From: Labyrinthula sp. Ha
Taxonomy: Eukaryota > Sar > Bigyra > Labyrinthulida > Labyrinthulaceae
NCBI GenBank assembly: GCA_015227615.1
Contig: JAALGZ010000006.1
Span: forward strand, 434,001 to 498,000
Direction of reading: 5' to 3'
DNA length: 64,000 nt
The translations under genes were made by a program, and so were the position numbers. This document shows positions 1 through 10,752 of this stretch, one piece after another. Numbering within the stretch: the stretch's first letter is position 1; each line of letters starts with the position of its first letter. The notes beneath the pieces are model-generated. The model was not told the origin of the DNA. It ran no database searches and saw only the letters and a list, made by a program, of their open reading frames with translations.

Positions 1-1841
1 CAAGGAGATTCTTAGTATCTGCATAACCTAGAAGACAGGTTATTTAGTCAAACGAAAATTTTAACAGCGACTTTATGCAAAGAACATAGAGCATGCCATA
101 TGTTTCTCGTATTCATTCTCCGTAGATCCCCAAAAATAATTTGTTTCAACAATATCAGATCTCCCAGAAGAAGTTATCAATTCACGTTTTTCTTCCAACG
201 AAGCTTATATCATCTTCAACTCGTCAGTGCTGATGTAAACAGTTCTAACTAGTATGTTCATTAGGTTTAATACACCAAGTTTTTAAATGATTGAAAATCG
301 ACTAGTTTCGTTTAACGTAAATTTACATTTGATAGCAAATATGAGCCGTTTTTAGACCCATAAGACGATTGTCGAGTATATATCCCCGCTAGAGAATTAA
401 ATTTATCCTCGGTTGCTGCACAACTTGCTTATGTATACTGCACATGGCAAATATAAACAATCTTTTATCAATGATTGTGAAATACTATATATTACTTAAG
501 AGACCATGAGTAGTACAGACAAATTTAAATGAAATAATATTAAACTGAAAGAGAGAGAAAATATTTTTTATTTTTCTTAAAAAATGAAATGGAATTTGCT
601 TTTCAAACTCTTAATAATCAATGTTTGTTTGTCAAATATAAAGTAGGAATAAGCACATTCTGGTATCAGCTTCTTACAAATCTTATACAACAACTGTTTA
701 GTGATACTTCTTGGAGACATTGAACAATATTGTAGACTTTCGAACCTGCTTCCATTTTTTTTATCACAATTCCTGTTTTTTTTTTCGCAAAAACTCCTTT
801 TTTACTGTCTATTATCTAACGCTGCTTTTCTTAATATCAGAGTTTATACACTTAGCCCACACATCTAACCTTGAAATAACTATCATCTTGTTTTTCATGT
901 AAATATACAATGCTATCGTCTCAAAGCTTTAAAATTTAATTTTGAAGAGAGTAGAGAGCCAGAAATAATGCTACAGCTTTTCATAATGAAACTGTATTTA
1001 ACTTTCTAGGAGATAAGATGATTTTTAAAAGGATTTTACTGAATATCCTTGAAACCATTTCTCCGCAACATCAAGTAAAAGAAAGAGGATTTTTCAATCC
1101 TTGACTGCAATTAAGTTGGTCCAAATCCTTGTGTAGAAACATCTGGTAGATATAAACCGTCTTCCACTTGCACCTTATCTATAATCTAGATCGACAAGTG
1201 AACATGGCTGTCACTTTCTTGAAATCGCCGCATTAATGCACCTAGCCGAATGAACAAACCAGTCTAGGCTCTCAATCAAAAAGGTTTACTTCATCATTTT
1301 GCAGAAAGCAAAAGGTATCGTAAACACTTAAATTAGAAAGAAGCTCCATATTGAGTACGACGTATCTTGGAAGCTTCTTACATTCAGCAGCACCCTTAAA
1401 GCTACTTTCAGCTGTTTCATGTTAGGTACTACACCCTACCTCAACCATTAGAATTCAAAATATCTTTAATCTGCTTCATCTATGTAGATAACAGGACTTA
1501 TCTTCGAATAACCTTACATCTCTTAGTTTCAATTCTTAAAGGCTACCTTTAAAAAGAGTGTTAATACTTGAACCTTACAGTTTTAAATTAAATTCTCTGT
1601 GGAAGCTACATTTTAAGTAATACATGAAATATATCAATAAAGGAGCTCATGGAGAAGCAGAGATTCCCCCTACACATTCCTACGACTGGACAATGGAAAG
1701 GGAAACTGATAGAACAAAAAGGATGAATAGCTTTGCCTCTATAAATAATAAACAACAAGACTACTTTAGAAATATGATCTATTCTCTTATTTCTTGGTTG
1801 GTTGATTGAACATTAAGTTTAAACCGAATAGAATTTTATGA
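1..1841. other. Gene-free stretch
   Basis: This stretch is AT-rich with no convincing reading frame. The frames at 711-902 and 1624-1809 are short, have no recognisable motif and read like AT-rich chance translation. No tRNA, long repeat or inverted repeat was seen. Confidence 0.5.
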
Positions 1842-2003
1842 CTCCGGAATCAGATACTCCTAAATTTCATTGGCCGAATTTTTAATTGCCCAAAATTTTT
1901 TTTGAAAAAAAAAACCAACAAAATCAAAATAAAAAATTTGAGATCATGACAGTTGCATGATAAAAGACAGAACAAGACAAAGCTAGTACCCCGAAAACAC
2001 AAT

Positions 2004-2061
2004 AATTTACAAGATTTGGCAAGAATATACAAGATTTAACAAGAATTTACAAGATTTAGCG
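2004..2061. repeat. Three tandem ~20-bp units
   Basis: A unit close to AATTTACAAGATTTGGCAAG is repeated three times (AATTTACAAGATTT, AATATACAAGATTT, AATTTACAAGATTT) inside the TIR element. Subterminal tandem motifs like these are common transposase-binding arrays in DNA transposons, but that role is inference here. Confidence 0.6.
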
Positions 2062-2366
2062 CTGCTCAGAGGGTTGAAAATGGAGGATTTATCTAAGGTA
2101 AAAGTCAAAGTTCAAGATTATTGGAAAGAAAGGGATGAGGCCCAAGGATGAATATTTCAACAAAAAAAGAAAGCTATTTTGGATAAAAAAACTTGCACCT
2201 AGATTAGATGACGAATCCACTTAATTTTTAAATTTTAATTTTAACAAAAATCTAAATCTTCTAAATTTGAGTTTTCAAAATTAATTTTCTTAAACTTTTA
2301 ATTACTTCACCTCATATATTTACTTATTATCTTCTACACATGTTTTCAAGTTTCTGTATTCAAGCT

Positions 2367-2671
2367 ATGGAAAAAGATTTAAATCCATCCTCGTCTTCAT
2401 CGAGGGCCGAGTCATGGGGGCCATTTTTAAAGACGCGGGGAACATGTAAGGCTCCCCGCTACGCTAGGTTCAGGTAACTTTAAATTTTATTGTTTCTTAA
2501 CTATTAATATTTTTTTTATCTTCTACTACACTTTACTTTATTCCCAGCCCCCTCTCTTTTTTGTCCAAGTATGGGAAATCGCGATTCTGCGCCTCCTTTA
2601 TTCAGACGAAGTATGATAGAAAAAATTTTTGGGAAATCGATCTGACCAATGAGATCACGAGGAGTATCTGA
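2367..2671 (+). CDS. Possible small Arg/Ser-rich protein carried by the TIR element
   Basis: An ATG at 2367 opens a frame to 2473, followed by GTAACT, and reopens after CCCAG at 2548 in matching phase to a TGA at 2671. The intron would be 2474-2547 (74 nt), longer than others here. The joined product is 76 residues, with a serine run near residues 8-12, then many Arg/Lys/aromatic residues (for example KAPRYARF and KYDRKNFWEIDL). The exons are clearly richer in G and C than the surroundings. The stop lies inside the right terminal repeat, so the frame belongs to the element. No family is recognised. It could be the remnant of a transposase C-terminus or a chance pair of open frames. Confidence 0.35.
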
Positions 2672-2681
2672 CTCCGGAATT

Positions 2682-3095
2682 AAAAAATCTGAGCCCAGTT
2701 TAAGGTTTAAAAATAGTAATTATCAAAATTTTCACTGAATCTTATTTGATAAACTATTCTATAAATTATGACAACCAATAAATTATTTTTTTCTCCTAAA
2801 CTTTGCCCAAATAATATACTGAATTAAAGAATTTTCATAGAAAGTGTTCTGAATTCTATTACACCCATATTGTAAAAAAATTCATACTTATACCCCAAAT
2901 ATACGTAAAATAAAAAAAAAAATAGAAATAAATTTAAAATATAAGAATTAAAAAAAAAATAAAAGTGATACAACCTTGCAATATATTTTCTGGATTTAAT
3001 TGTAAACCTTTGCAAGAAATAATCTTCCGAACAAAGTTGGGAAAAGTATTTGTCGTACTTTTAAGCTTATATTCCACAGGGGTGAAAATAAAAAC
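2682..3095. other. Spacer between TIR element and GTPase gene
   Basis: This 0.4-kb AT-rich spacer has A and T runs at 2860-2960. It probably contains the promoter and 5' leader of the GTPase gene, and possibly a further 5' exon, but no specific signal can be assigned. Confidence 0.35.
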
Positions 3096-5707
3096 ATGTT
3101 CTTTCAAGCACCATCAATTTCACAACAGTTTGAAACAAGAAATAAGAAGAAACGATTTCTGCTTCAATGGTTATCCATGTTTGTTCTCATGTCTTTTAGG
3201 TCATATCGTGGTACAAAGAAACCAATAGACACAAAACGGTTTAAAAAAGAGATGAAAAACTTTCTTCTTAGTTTGAATACGGTTGAAGAAGTAACACGAT
3301 TAAAGTATCTAACTGTATAAACTTTGATTTCAGGTTTGATTGTTGCCCTTTTGATGTAATTGGCGTATCATTTATCAACTTAATTAAGAAGTTTCCTAAT
3401 GTAAGACAACTCAAGTAATTTTTGCCTCCTGGTTTATTTTAGTTTCCAATATTGTCAATTCGATGCATATAATTTTTTGAGTGTAAGAAGTTTGAACACT
3501 GTCTGGGCTATTAAGTCTATAAGGTTAATTTTCAGTATATCTGATATTTAGATTTTCTGTCTGCACCTTTCCAGAAGAAACTTATTTCATTAATTTCTTG
3601 AAAGGACAAAAATTTACTTCATTCACGTAATTTATATCCCTACTTGAATATAGGTTAAGAGATAATAACTTTGACAATAAGACTTTGGCAAAAATATTGG
3701 TAGAGGTTTCAAAAATAAAACCTTATTCAGCATTTAGTAATATTCGAAATAGTTTATAATTTTTAGCATAAGAAACATGAACGCTTCTGTCGAAGGAAAG
3801 AAACTTTTTCAGTTTACAAGAACTTGCTGTGCTAATCAAAGTTACCTACGTAAGTTAGTGTAAGATATTGTTTTTTCATTTTATTTAGTTTACGATTTTC
3901 TTCTGTAACACTTGAAGAGTTTGAAACAAATGAAATTCAAGATATAATTAATTCACATCATTTTTTGATTCTGTTTGAAATACCAGTGCGTAGGAAAATT
4001 GATACTAAGAAGTTATATAATAGACTAAAAGAATATGTGCAGAGTGAATTGAGAGTGAAATATAATAAGAAAACTGTTTTGAATGAAGCTCAAGTACTAT
4101 TTATGGGTGATGGTCGTGTAGGTAAGACTTCTAGTATAAGAACTATGTTTGAAAGGAAGTTCCAGATTGAAAATGACTCAACAATTGTTCTGAATGATGT
4201 TGATGTTTTTGGAATAAGCCCAAATAACTATCAGTGGAAGAGTATTTCAAGATATCAGTTGAGTCTCCAAAGGGTAAAGAATAGTCTTCCAGTAACCATT
4301 TCTAATCCTTTGAGTGAAATGAGCAAATCTAAAGGTGAATACCAATTTAGTTTTGAAGAAGAAATATTTTCTAGAACAGTTGCAGATGAAGATTTTGTAG
4401 AAACTATGAAAACAAATACTTTTACTTTTGCATCAAGTGAAATATATTTTCGTGTTTATGATTTTGGTGGTCAAGAAATATTTTCCTCAGTTCATAATAT
4501 TTTCATGAATCCAAATGCACTATATTTTGTAGTTTTTAATATGTCAAAGTTGAAAGGAAAAGATATACAAAGATTTATATATTGGTGTGAAAGTATATTA
4601 AGAAACGCGCCAGAAGCACCAATACTTTTATTAGGAACCTATTTAAATAAATATTTGAAAAAAAATGAGAACGATGTCGACTTGAAAAATATCAATGAGA
4701 AAATGGAGTATATTTTATCTAGTTTGAGCCACAAGATGTGTATTATTCAAAATAATAAAAACAGTTTTTTTCCCATTGAGAATTCTAAAGGAAAAGGAAG
4801 CAAAGAAATTAATAAAATTAAATCCTCTATCTCAAGTATTGTTTCGGGTGCTTCAGGATTAAATAAACAAGGGTTGTTGAACTTTCAGGTCACAACAGCA
4901 CAAGTTCTATTTCTTGATAACTGTAGAGAAGAATCTAGTTTCTTAACTTTAAAACAATTTAAAGAAAAAGCAACCTGTGCAGGATTTAATGAGGTCTCAG
5001 TAATAGAAATGCTTGAAAGTTACTCAAAGGCTGGAATAATTTGCTATTTTCCTGAACTAGATCTTGAAGATTACCAGAATTTTATTTACTTTGCACCTTC
5101 ATACCTTGCACAAGCTCTTGGAAAGTTTATTCGGGATCCAAGTGTTCATCAGCTTGCATTCAGAGTACCCACTAAAGATTTTCACTCTTATAGATATTAT
5201 GTGGATACTGGAAAAATATCCAAGAATCTATTTCATATCTTTTTAAGAGAGTATAAAGAATATGAAATTAAATTCATTCTCGAACTAGCCATCAACGCTT
5301 TGATTTTACTTACAGTAGAAAAAGAGAGGGATATATTTATTCTACCAGGACTTCTTCCAGAAGTTAGTAATAGTAAAATCCAGCCTATTTTTAGAGGTGA
5401 CATGGATGTAGTTTTTACTGAATACTTGACATTAACTGATTTTACAAGAATTGCAGGTATATTTCAAGTACAACAAGGTGTTACCCAGTTTTTCCTATTC
5501 AAGGGGTTTGCGCGTATTATAATTGGAATACAATGTGTTATAGATATATTTAGAAATGGTAACAAGATTATGAGTATTGATTCCATTCAGGGTAGTAAAA
5601 GTTTTTTCACCAGCTTTATCGAGGCTCCTCTACATATAGTGAGAGACAAACTTAGAAATCGTTTTGATGTATTTGATCGAAAGCAGGTTGAGGGACACAG
5701 ATACTAA
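3096..5707 (+). CDS. LRR-Roc-COR (ROCO family) GTPase
   Basis: A multi-exon gene. Proposed exons: 3096-3304, 3334-3414, 3443-3523, 3552-3626, 3654-3705, 3753-3859, 3889-5707; introns are 27-29 nt except a 47-nt one that is the least certain. These join in frame to about 807 residues. The first six exons encode degenerate leucine-rich repeats (for example FTLRDNNFDNKTL). The last exon carries the Roc GTPase: P-loop GDGRVGKTS at about 4106-4132, switch II DFGGQE near 4460, and LLLGTYLNKY at the position of the guanine-specificity motif. A COR-like region follows to the C-terminus. No kinase domain is present, unlike LRRK proteins. In place of the usual Thr-x-x-Asp specificity motif it has Thr-Tyr-Leu-Asn, so guanine selectivity may be altered. 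ROCO proteins are signalling GTPases that dimerise through COR. The start codon is the first in-frame ATG and is uncertain. Confidence 0.8.
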
Positions 5708-8700
5708 TTATTTCAAGTTTAAAGTGCTGTTCTTGATAAGTATTGTAGCGAATATAAAATTTTTGTTTTGGAGAATTATTTGGTATACATTAGAATAGTG
5801 TACATGAGGCCTAGTCCTCAAGGTAACATTATAGTTAGTTACCACTAATTAGAAACTCTTGCCTGAAGGCTTGAGGAGTGTGGTTATTATTGTTGAAGAC
5901 GGTTTTTTTTTCAACTTTATATATTGAGATTGGGGTAGTCAAAAACAATACTATAAAATAGAGATTTTCTATACATATGGCATCAGTACGGCAGTGTGGA
6001 GGTATTCTTTGATTCATACTAGGGTAATCTGATCCTGAGAACTGGTTTAACATAAACATATGTGCTGAAAGCATGAGTAACTTTAGAAATGCTGTTTGGC
6101 TCTGGCAAGGTGCAAGTATGAGTTCTTCCTTAGTAAGTGCAGTCTTGTATACAACAGGTTACTTTTACTCTTAGTGAATATGTGGATATCAATAGTACTG
6201 ACAATTTATGGTATATATATAGTTACTTTGTTCTCTTAGAATTATTTTCATACCGAAGTTAAATGAAAAGAAGAGCAAACCAAGAAAGAAACCATTATAG
6301 GTTCTTACCATACTTCAGAAATACTTCTAATAAGTTCTAGGGAGAAAACCAATACAAAGCAGGACCTGTGTGTAAAAGACAAGTTACATATAGTACTTCT
6401 ACGGTAATTAACACCTTAAAACAGTAACCAAGCTAATTTTAATATACAGTTACGTAAATTAAAACTCAATAGAAGCTCACATAGCTAATGACACTCGAAT
6501 TTATAATAGATTTAGTAACTTTAGTTAATATCTAATGAATGTATTGTGATAGTTACCTATATAACATCTTGTATCAGGCTAAAGTAAAGACATATTCCCT
6601 GGTTTTTTAGAAAGTTCTACGAAATAAGTCTTTGAAGCCAAAATACGACACATTCTCGTGAACTCCTGGATAAGTTTATAAGGAAACTTGTAAGCTAATA
6701 GAGGAACCTCTAAATGACGGCAGTTTAGATTCTTATAGCATCCTCTAGTGGGTTGCAAGAGAGATTTTCTAGTTTATGATGTTTGATTTCCCGATACTTT
6801 TGCCTAAAGCTAATATTTGTTCAAAGGTAATATTATGGTCGCTCTAGATTCAGTGAATAAGCAACAAAAATTCATCCATGATTATACCAAAGTTCATTTA
6901 TAACAAGTGTCTTATGTTTATGCGGAATGGGAACCGTATTATTCAATTTAGTATCATTTCCAGCGCACTAATTTGATATTTTTCTGATTAAAAAAGAATG
7001 CTTATCGCAACAGCTCTTTGATAACTTACTTCAATTAATATTGCACAAGAAAAATTAAAGGATATACAGATCCATCCTATTATTTTGGGCTCCAAAAAAA
7101 GTACCCCTCTCTCTCTCTCTATTTGATCTACTCTCGCATACATATGATAGAGGTTGTGACTCCATACTAAGGTTGCAAATTATTTTTTTTATCAATGATC
7201 CGAAAACCAGAATATCCTCCTGTGAGGAGTGGTGATATTTTTAGTCAAGAGAGTGAGTTATAAACGAGGTTTTTTATTTTTATTTTTATTGAAAATTATT
7301 TTAGCGAATGTTGCTTTCTTTCTTGTGAGATTATTGCCTTGATCCTCCTCAAAATTTTCCTCTTATACCTTTAGTTCATAGAAAGTAGTTTTCCACAGCT
7401 TGAATTGGGGGCAAGGTTTCGATAAGATCAGGAGTATTAAGATCATTTTTGTGGGGAAAATGGAAAGGTTCTTTTTTTTTATTTGTTAATATTCCATTTG
7501 ACCACAAGCTAACTAATATCATACAAAGTTCGTATCCACTCCTGGGGCAGACATTTTTTGAATGAGTCATTGTTAGAAATGTTGTTTGAAAAAAACTTCT
7601 CATAGAGGAATTGGGCATTCTAAGACTCAAAATCCTAAAAGAAAGCTTTTCCAAAATTTGAGAATTCCAAAGATCTAATCAATACACTAAAGCTTTTTGT
7701 TCAGTTTCTCAGTAATGATACTCAAGCATTGTAAAAACATAGTAAATCCTGAGCACTTACTCAAAAAATTCTCAGAGGTTTCTGAATAGGATCATCTGTT
7801 AATTTCTCGTTGTATTCTTGATTGAGTTTGCCATACCTCACGGAGTGTTGTATTGAAAGTCACCCAGCTAGGCTTAGTCAAGTTCAGTCACCAGGAAAGT
7901 GCCTTCAAGCACTAAAATGAGTTCTCAATGAGAAAAGATCCTGTAACTCCAGTCAAGCTAAGTTCTAGCAAAGTCTAATTGTACTATTTATGCGAAAAGT
8001 CTAATACAATAGCTGTACATATGATTTTCTGGTTCATGATCTAATTTATTCTAAACTTTTCATATCATCACTTCTGTAAACCTCAGGCCCTGTGACGCAT
8101 CTATGTTTAAGATATTTCGGTAAGAAGTGATTACTTTGTTGAAACATTAAGTTATAGGCCCTTTCAAGTTACTCATAGGGATGACCAACTCATTAAATAT
8201 ATCTAGAAGTTCTAAATTAAGCCTAGCACTAGCTTAATGATGTATGGATTACGAAAGAATAAAGTTTTCCGGAATATGAGCTATACTGTATCCGGCTATG
8301 ATTCACATCTAAGAGAATACATCATAGCAAGTTTCTTCATGTTTTCTTCTCTTCATTGAGTGTCGCTTCTTTGCCTTTTGGTAAAACTTTTTTATTGCAA
8401 AAAAGACAAAATTTCGATAAGTGGACTTTTGATCTAACCAGGTACGATATGCGAAGTGCTTGATTAATTCAGTCAGAAATATTGCCAGTGTTTCTTGGGG
8501 CCCTAGTTATTAAAGCAAAGGGACGCGCTTCCTAGTTCAAGACATTAATACCATTCTTATTAGAGAACAATGCTCTTACAGAATTAAATTCTTTTTTTTG
8601 ACCTTCAGATTTTTTTTATTGTAGTTATAGCTTCCAGGGATTCTGACAAGACTCACCTTGCTGTAAAATTAGCTTCATTGATGTTTTGAGAGCTATTTAG

Positions 8701-9916
8701 TACTAAGCTAAAAGCCTCAACTAAATGAAGATGTAAGGATTAAGTGATTATAATATAGTTAAAATACCCGTATTTTCTAAGTCCCAGTTTCTTCTGTTGA
8801 AAATAATTTAGTAATAAGGAATAAATTTTACTGCGTTAGCTTATCATTCAATTTAATCAATAGAAACATGAATATATAGACTCACAAAAAATTCTCAGCT
8901 ATTAAATCTAAAGTGGCCCCAAGTAATCAATTTAAACATGAACCAAAAGCAAGATTATATCGCTGATATATTCATAAGTCTCGTTTTAATTTTGCATTTA
9001 ATTTTCAAATAAAATACACTTAATCAAGCTTTTATTGAAACAGAAAACTTTATTGACTTGCTTCGCCCGCATTAAGAAATCTAATCAAAAGGCAGCATAT
9101 ACTGTTGCATAAGAAAAGTGACAACATGGTTATATAAATATTTCATAAATTATTCTTATAACTAGATTTTCATAGTAAGGCTATCGGGGCGAAGTTGAGT
9201 AATTTCTGGTAAATCTATATCACAACAAGAAGAAACAACAAGACACAGTAGAAGCAAAATGCACTTCGATTCGTCAAGAGTAACTACAAAGACTAATACA
9301 TAGTAGGCCAGTATTAAATATCTTTTTCTGTAATTCTTGCGCTTTTGCTTACCTTAAGCTCTTAATAATGTTGTTGGGTTCGCAAACGCTCATTGAGCTG
9401 AGAAAATCCCGGTTTTCAAGTCATGAAATAGCTAGGAAAATATTTGCGATCCTTCCATTGCACGCAGAACTGATTAGTTAAGCATACTCACTATTTGTTC
9501 CTTCTTATGATTATAGCCTCTTATTTTCTTGATAGAAGAGTATCCGGGAGCAATTATTCTAACAACCTTAATTTACCTTGTTATTTACCGCCAAGTACTT
9601 TGTTCACAAATACCAGAGATCGTAAAAGCAAAAATAAACACTATAATTAATACCCATTCATTGTAATTTAGAACAAGTTCTTTTGGTTTTAGCCGGCTTG
9701 TGAATACTATATACATATATTTACTCGAATTCTTTGATTCTTATATCATAAAAATGTCGTTTCCTCAATATGGTATTTCCATGACTGCCAATATAGGTAT
9801 CCATTTAATTGGCTCCTAAAGAAAATATATCCAATCAAATTTGTGTACTATCCAGCTCAGAACTAGAAGTTTGAAAACAAGAAGGAGAATAAAAAGATTA
9901 GATCAAAACGACTGAT
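5708..9916. other. 4.2-kb gene-poor stretch
   Basis: No supported gene. A short (CT)n run lies near 7104-7120. On the minus strand at about 7376-7654 there is an open stretch with somewhat protein-like composition (LIETLPPIQAVENYFL near its end), but it lacks a recognisable motif and is not called. The remainder has stop codons at chance frequency in all frames. Confidence 0.4.
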
Positions 9917-10543
9917 ATGGCACAAAATCCTCACATTCCACCTAATATAGTTGTATATAATGATTATTTACCTCACATGAACCCTCTCCCTCTTCCGCAG
10001 ATACCCCGGAAGCGTCTAAGGGAGGTACCTCAACCAACGTCTTTCCATGTTGAACAACCTAAACCAAAAGAAAATCATCGTTCCAAGCCGAGAGCCAAGC
10101 GATCAAAATCTCATATTTACTTTGAAGATCATCCTACTGATAAAGATAAGAGAATTTGCAAAGAATGTAAAAAAGAAGTTACTTTTGTGAATAAGACAAC
10201 AAGCGGTATGTTGTCGCACATGAAGAGATGTGACAGAATAGTCGAGCTTGAACAAGAAAAGGAGTTGGAAGAAATACGTACTTATACGAATACACAGTTT
10301 CTTGGGAGTCAAGTTTTTCGTGGAAATGCCGCAAAGGAAGCTGATGAGGAAGTTTATAAGAAGCAGCTAATTGTTATGCAAAAGTTTAAGTTGCCCTCGA
10401 CATTTTTTGAAAAAAAGGAAGTTGTTGATTGCTTCAGAGCGTTGCATCCTAAGTTCAAGCCAAGGTCTGCGCGAACTTTTAAAGTAAGATTGGATGCAAT
10501 GCCAAAACTAGAGAAAACAAGACGTAGCAGAAAACAAGGTTAA
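9917..10543 (+). CDS. BED-type zinc-finger protein with hAT-transposase-like N-terminal region
   Basis: A single-exon protein of 208 residues starting at ATG 9917. A proline-rich leader with basic patches (KPRAKRSK, residues about 56-63) precedes a BED-like zinc finger in which CKEC and the later HMKRC supply the Cys/His ligands (residues about 77-105). The C-terminal third (KLPSTFFEKKEVVDCFRALH, then PKFKPRSARTFK) matches the segment between BED finger and catalytic domain in hAT transposases, which typically reads F..p.f...l..l.p.y.ppsr. No RNase H-like catalytic core or C-terminal dimerisation domain follows. It is therefore either a domesticated hAT-derived DNA-binding protein, probably nuclear, or the 5' part of a dead transposon. 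The intact frame favours domestication. IPK1 begins 209 bp downstream on the same strand. Confidence 0.6.
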   Translation: MAQNPHIPPNIVVYNDYLPHMNPLPLPQIPRKRLREVPQPTSFHVEQPKPKENHRSKPRAKRSKSHIYFEDHPTDKDKRICKECKKEVTFVNKTTSGMLSHMKRCDRIVELEQEKELEEIRTYTNTQFLGSQVFRGNAAKEADEEVYKKQLIVMQKFKLPSTFFEKKEVVDCFRALHPKFKPRSARTFKVRLDAMPKLEKTRRSRKQG

Positions 10544-10752
10544 TCTCGCATAATACTGATCTATATACCATTTTTATTTGGTAACTGGTTATAGTTTAAA
10601 TCTGGTTTTTGAAATATTGTTTCAACTTTCATTCTACTCTAACGTTTTTATCGCGTTTAGCTATCGTTTTGATATTAATTTCCCAAAATAGAATCTTTGG
10701 AAATGGCATAATCTGGCATCCACTAATATCATAATACTTCAATGAAACACAG

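Larger units (their letters stand above)
1842..2680. mobile_element. TIR DNA-transposon-like element, about 0.84 kb
   Basis: The two ends are imperfect inverted repeats of about 57 bp. The left arm (1842-1905) and the reverse complement of the right arm (about 2618-2680) share TCAGATACTCCT, TCATTGG and CCCAAAA followed by a T run, in the same order and spacing. The outermost part carries the palindrome TCCGGA, and the 12-mer TGACTCCGGAAT is present in direct orientation at both boundaries. Inside are three roughly 20-bp tandem units and a GC-richer two-exon reading frame. Size and structure fit a non-autonomous DNA transposon, but no transposase motif was recognised and the superfamily cannot be named. 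No second copy was noticed in the window. Confidence 0.6.

Noticed and set aside
3305-3333. 19-nt intron in the ROCO gene
   Set aside because: It breaks the reading frame; the GTATCT donor ten bases upstream gives a 29-nt in-phase intron and a better repeat match.
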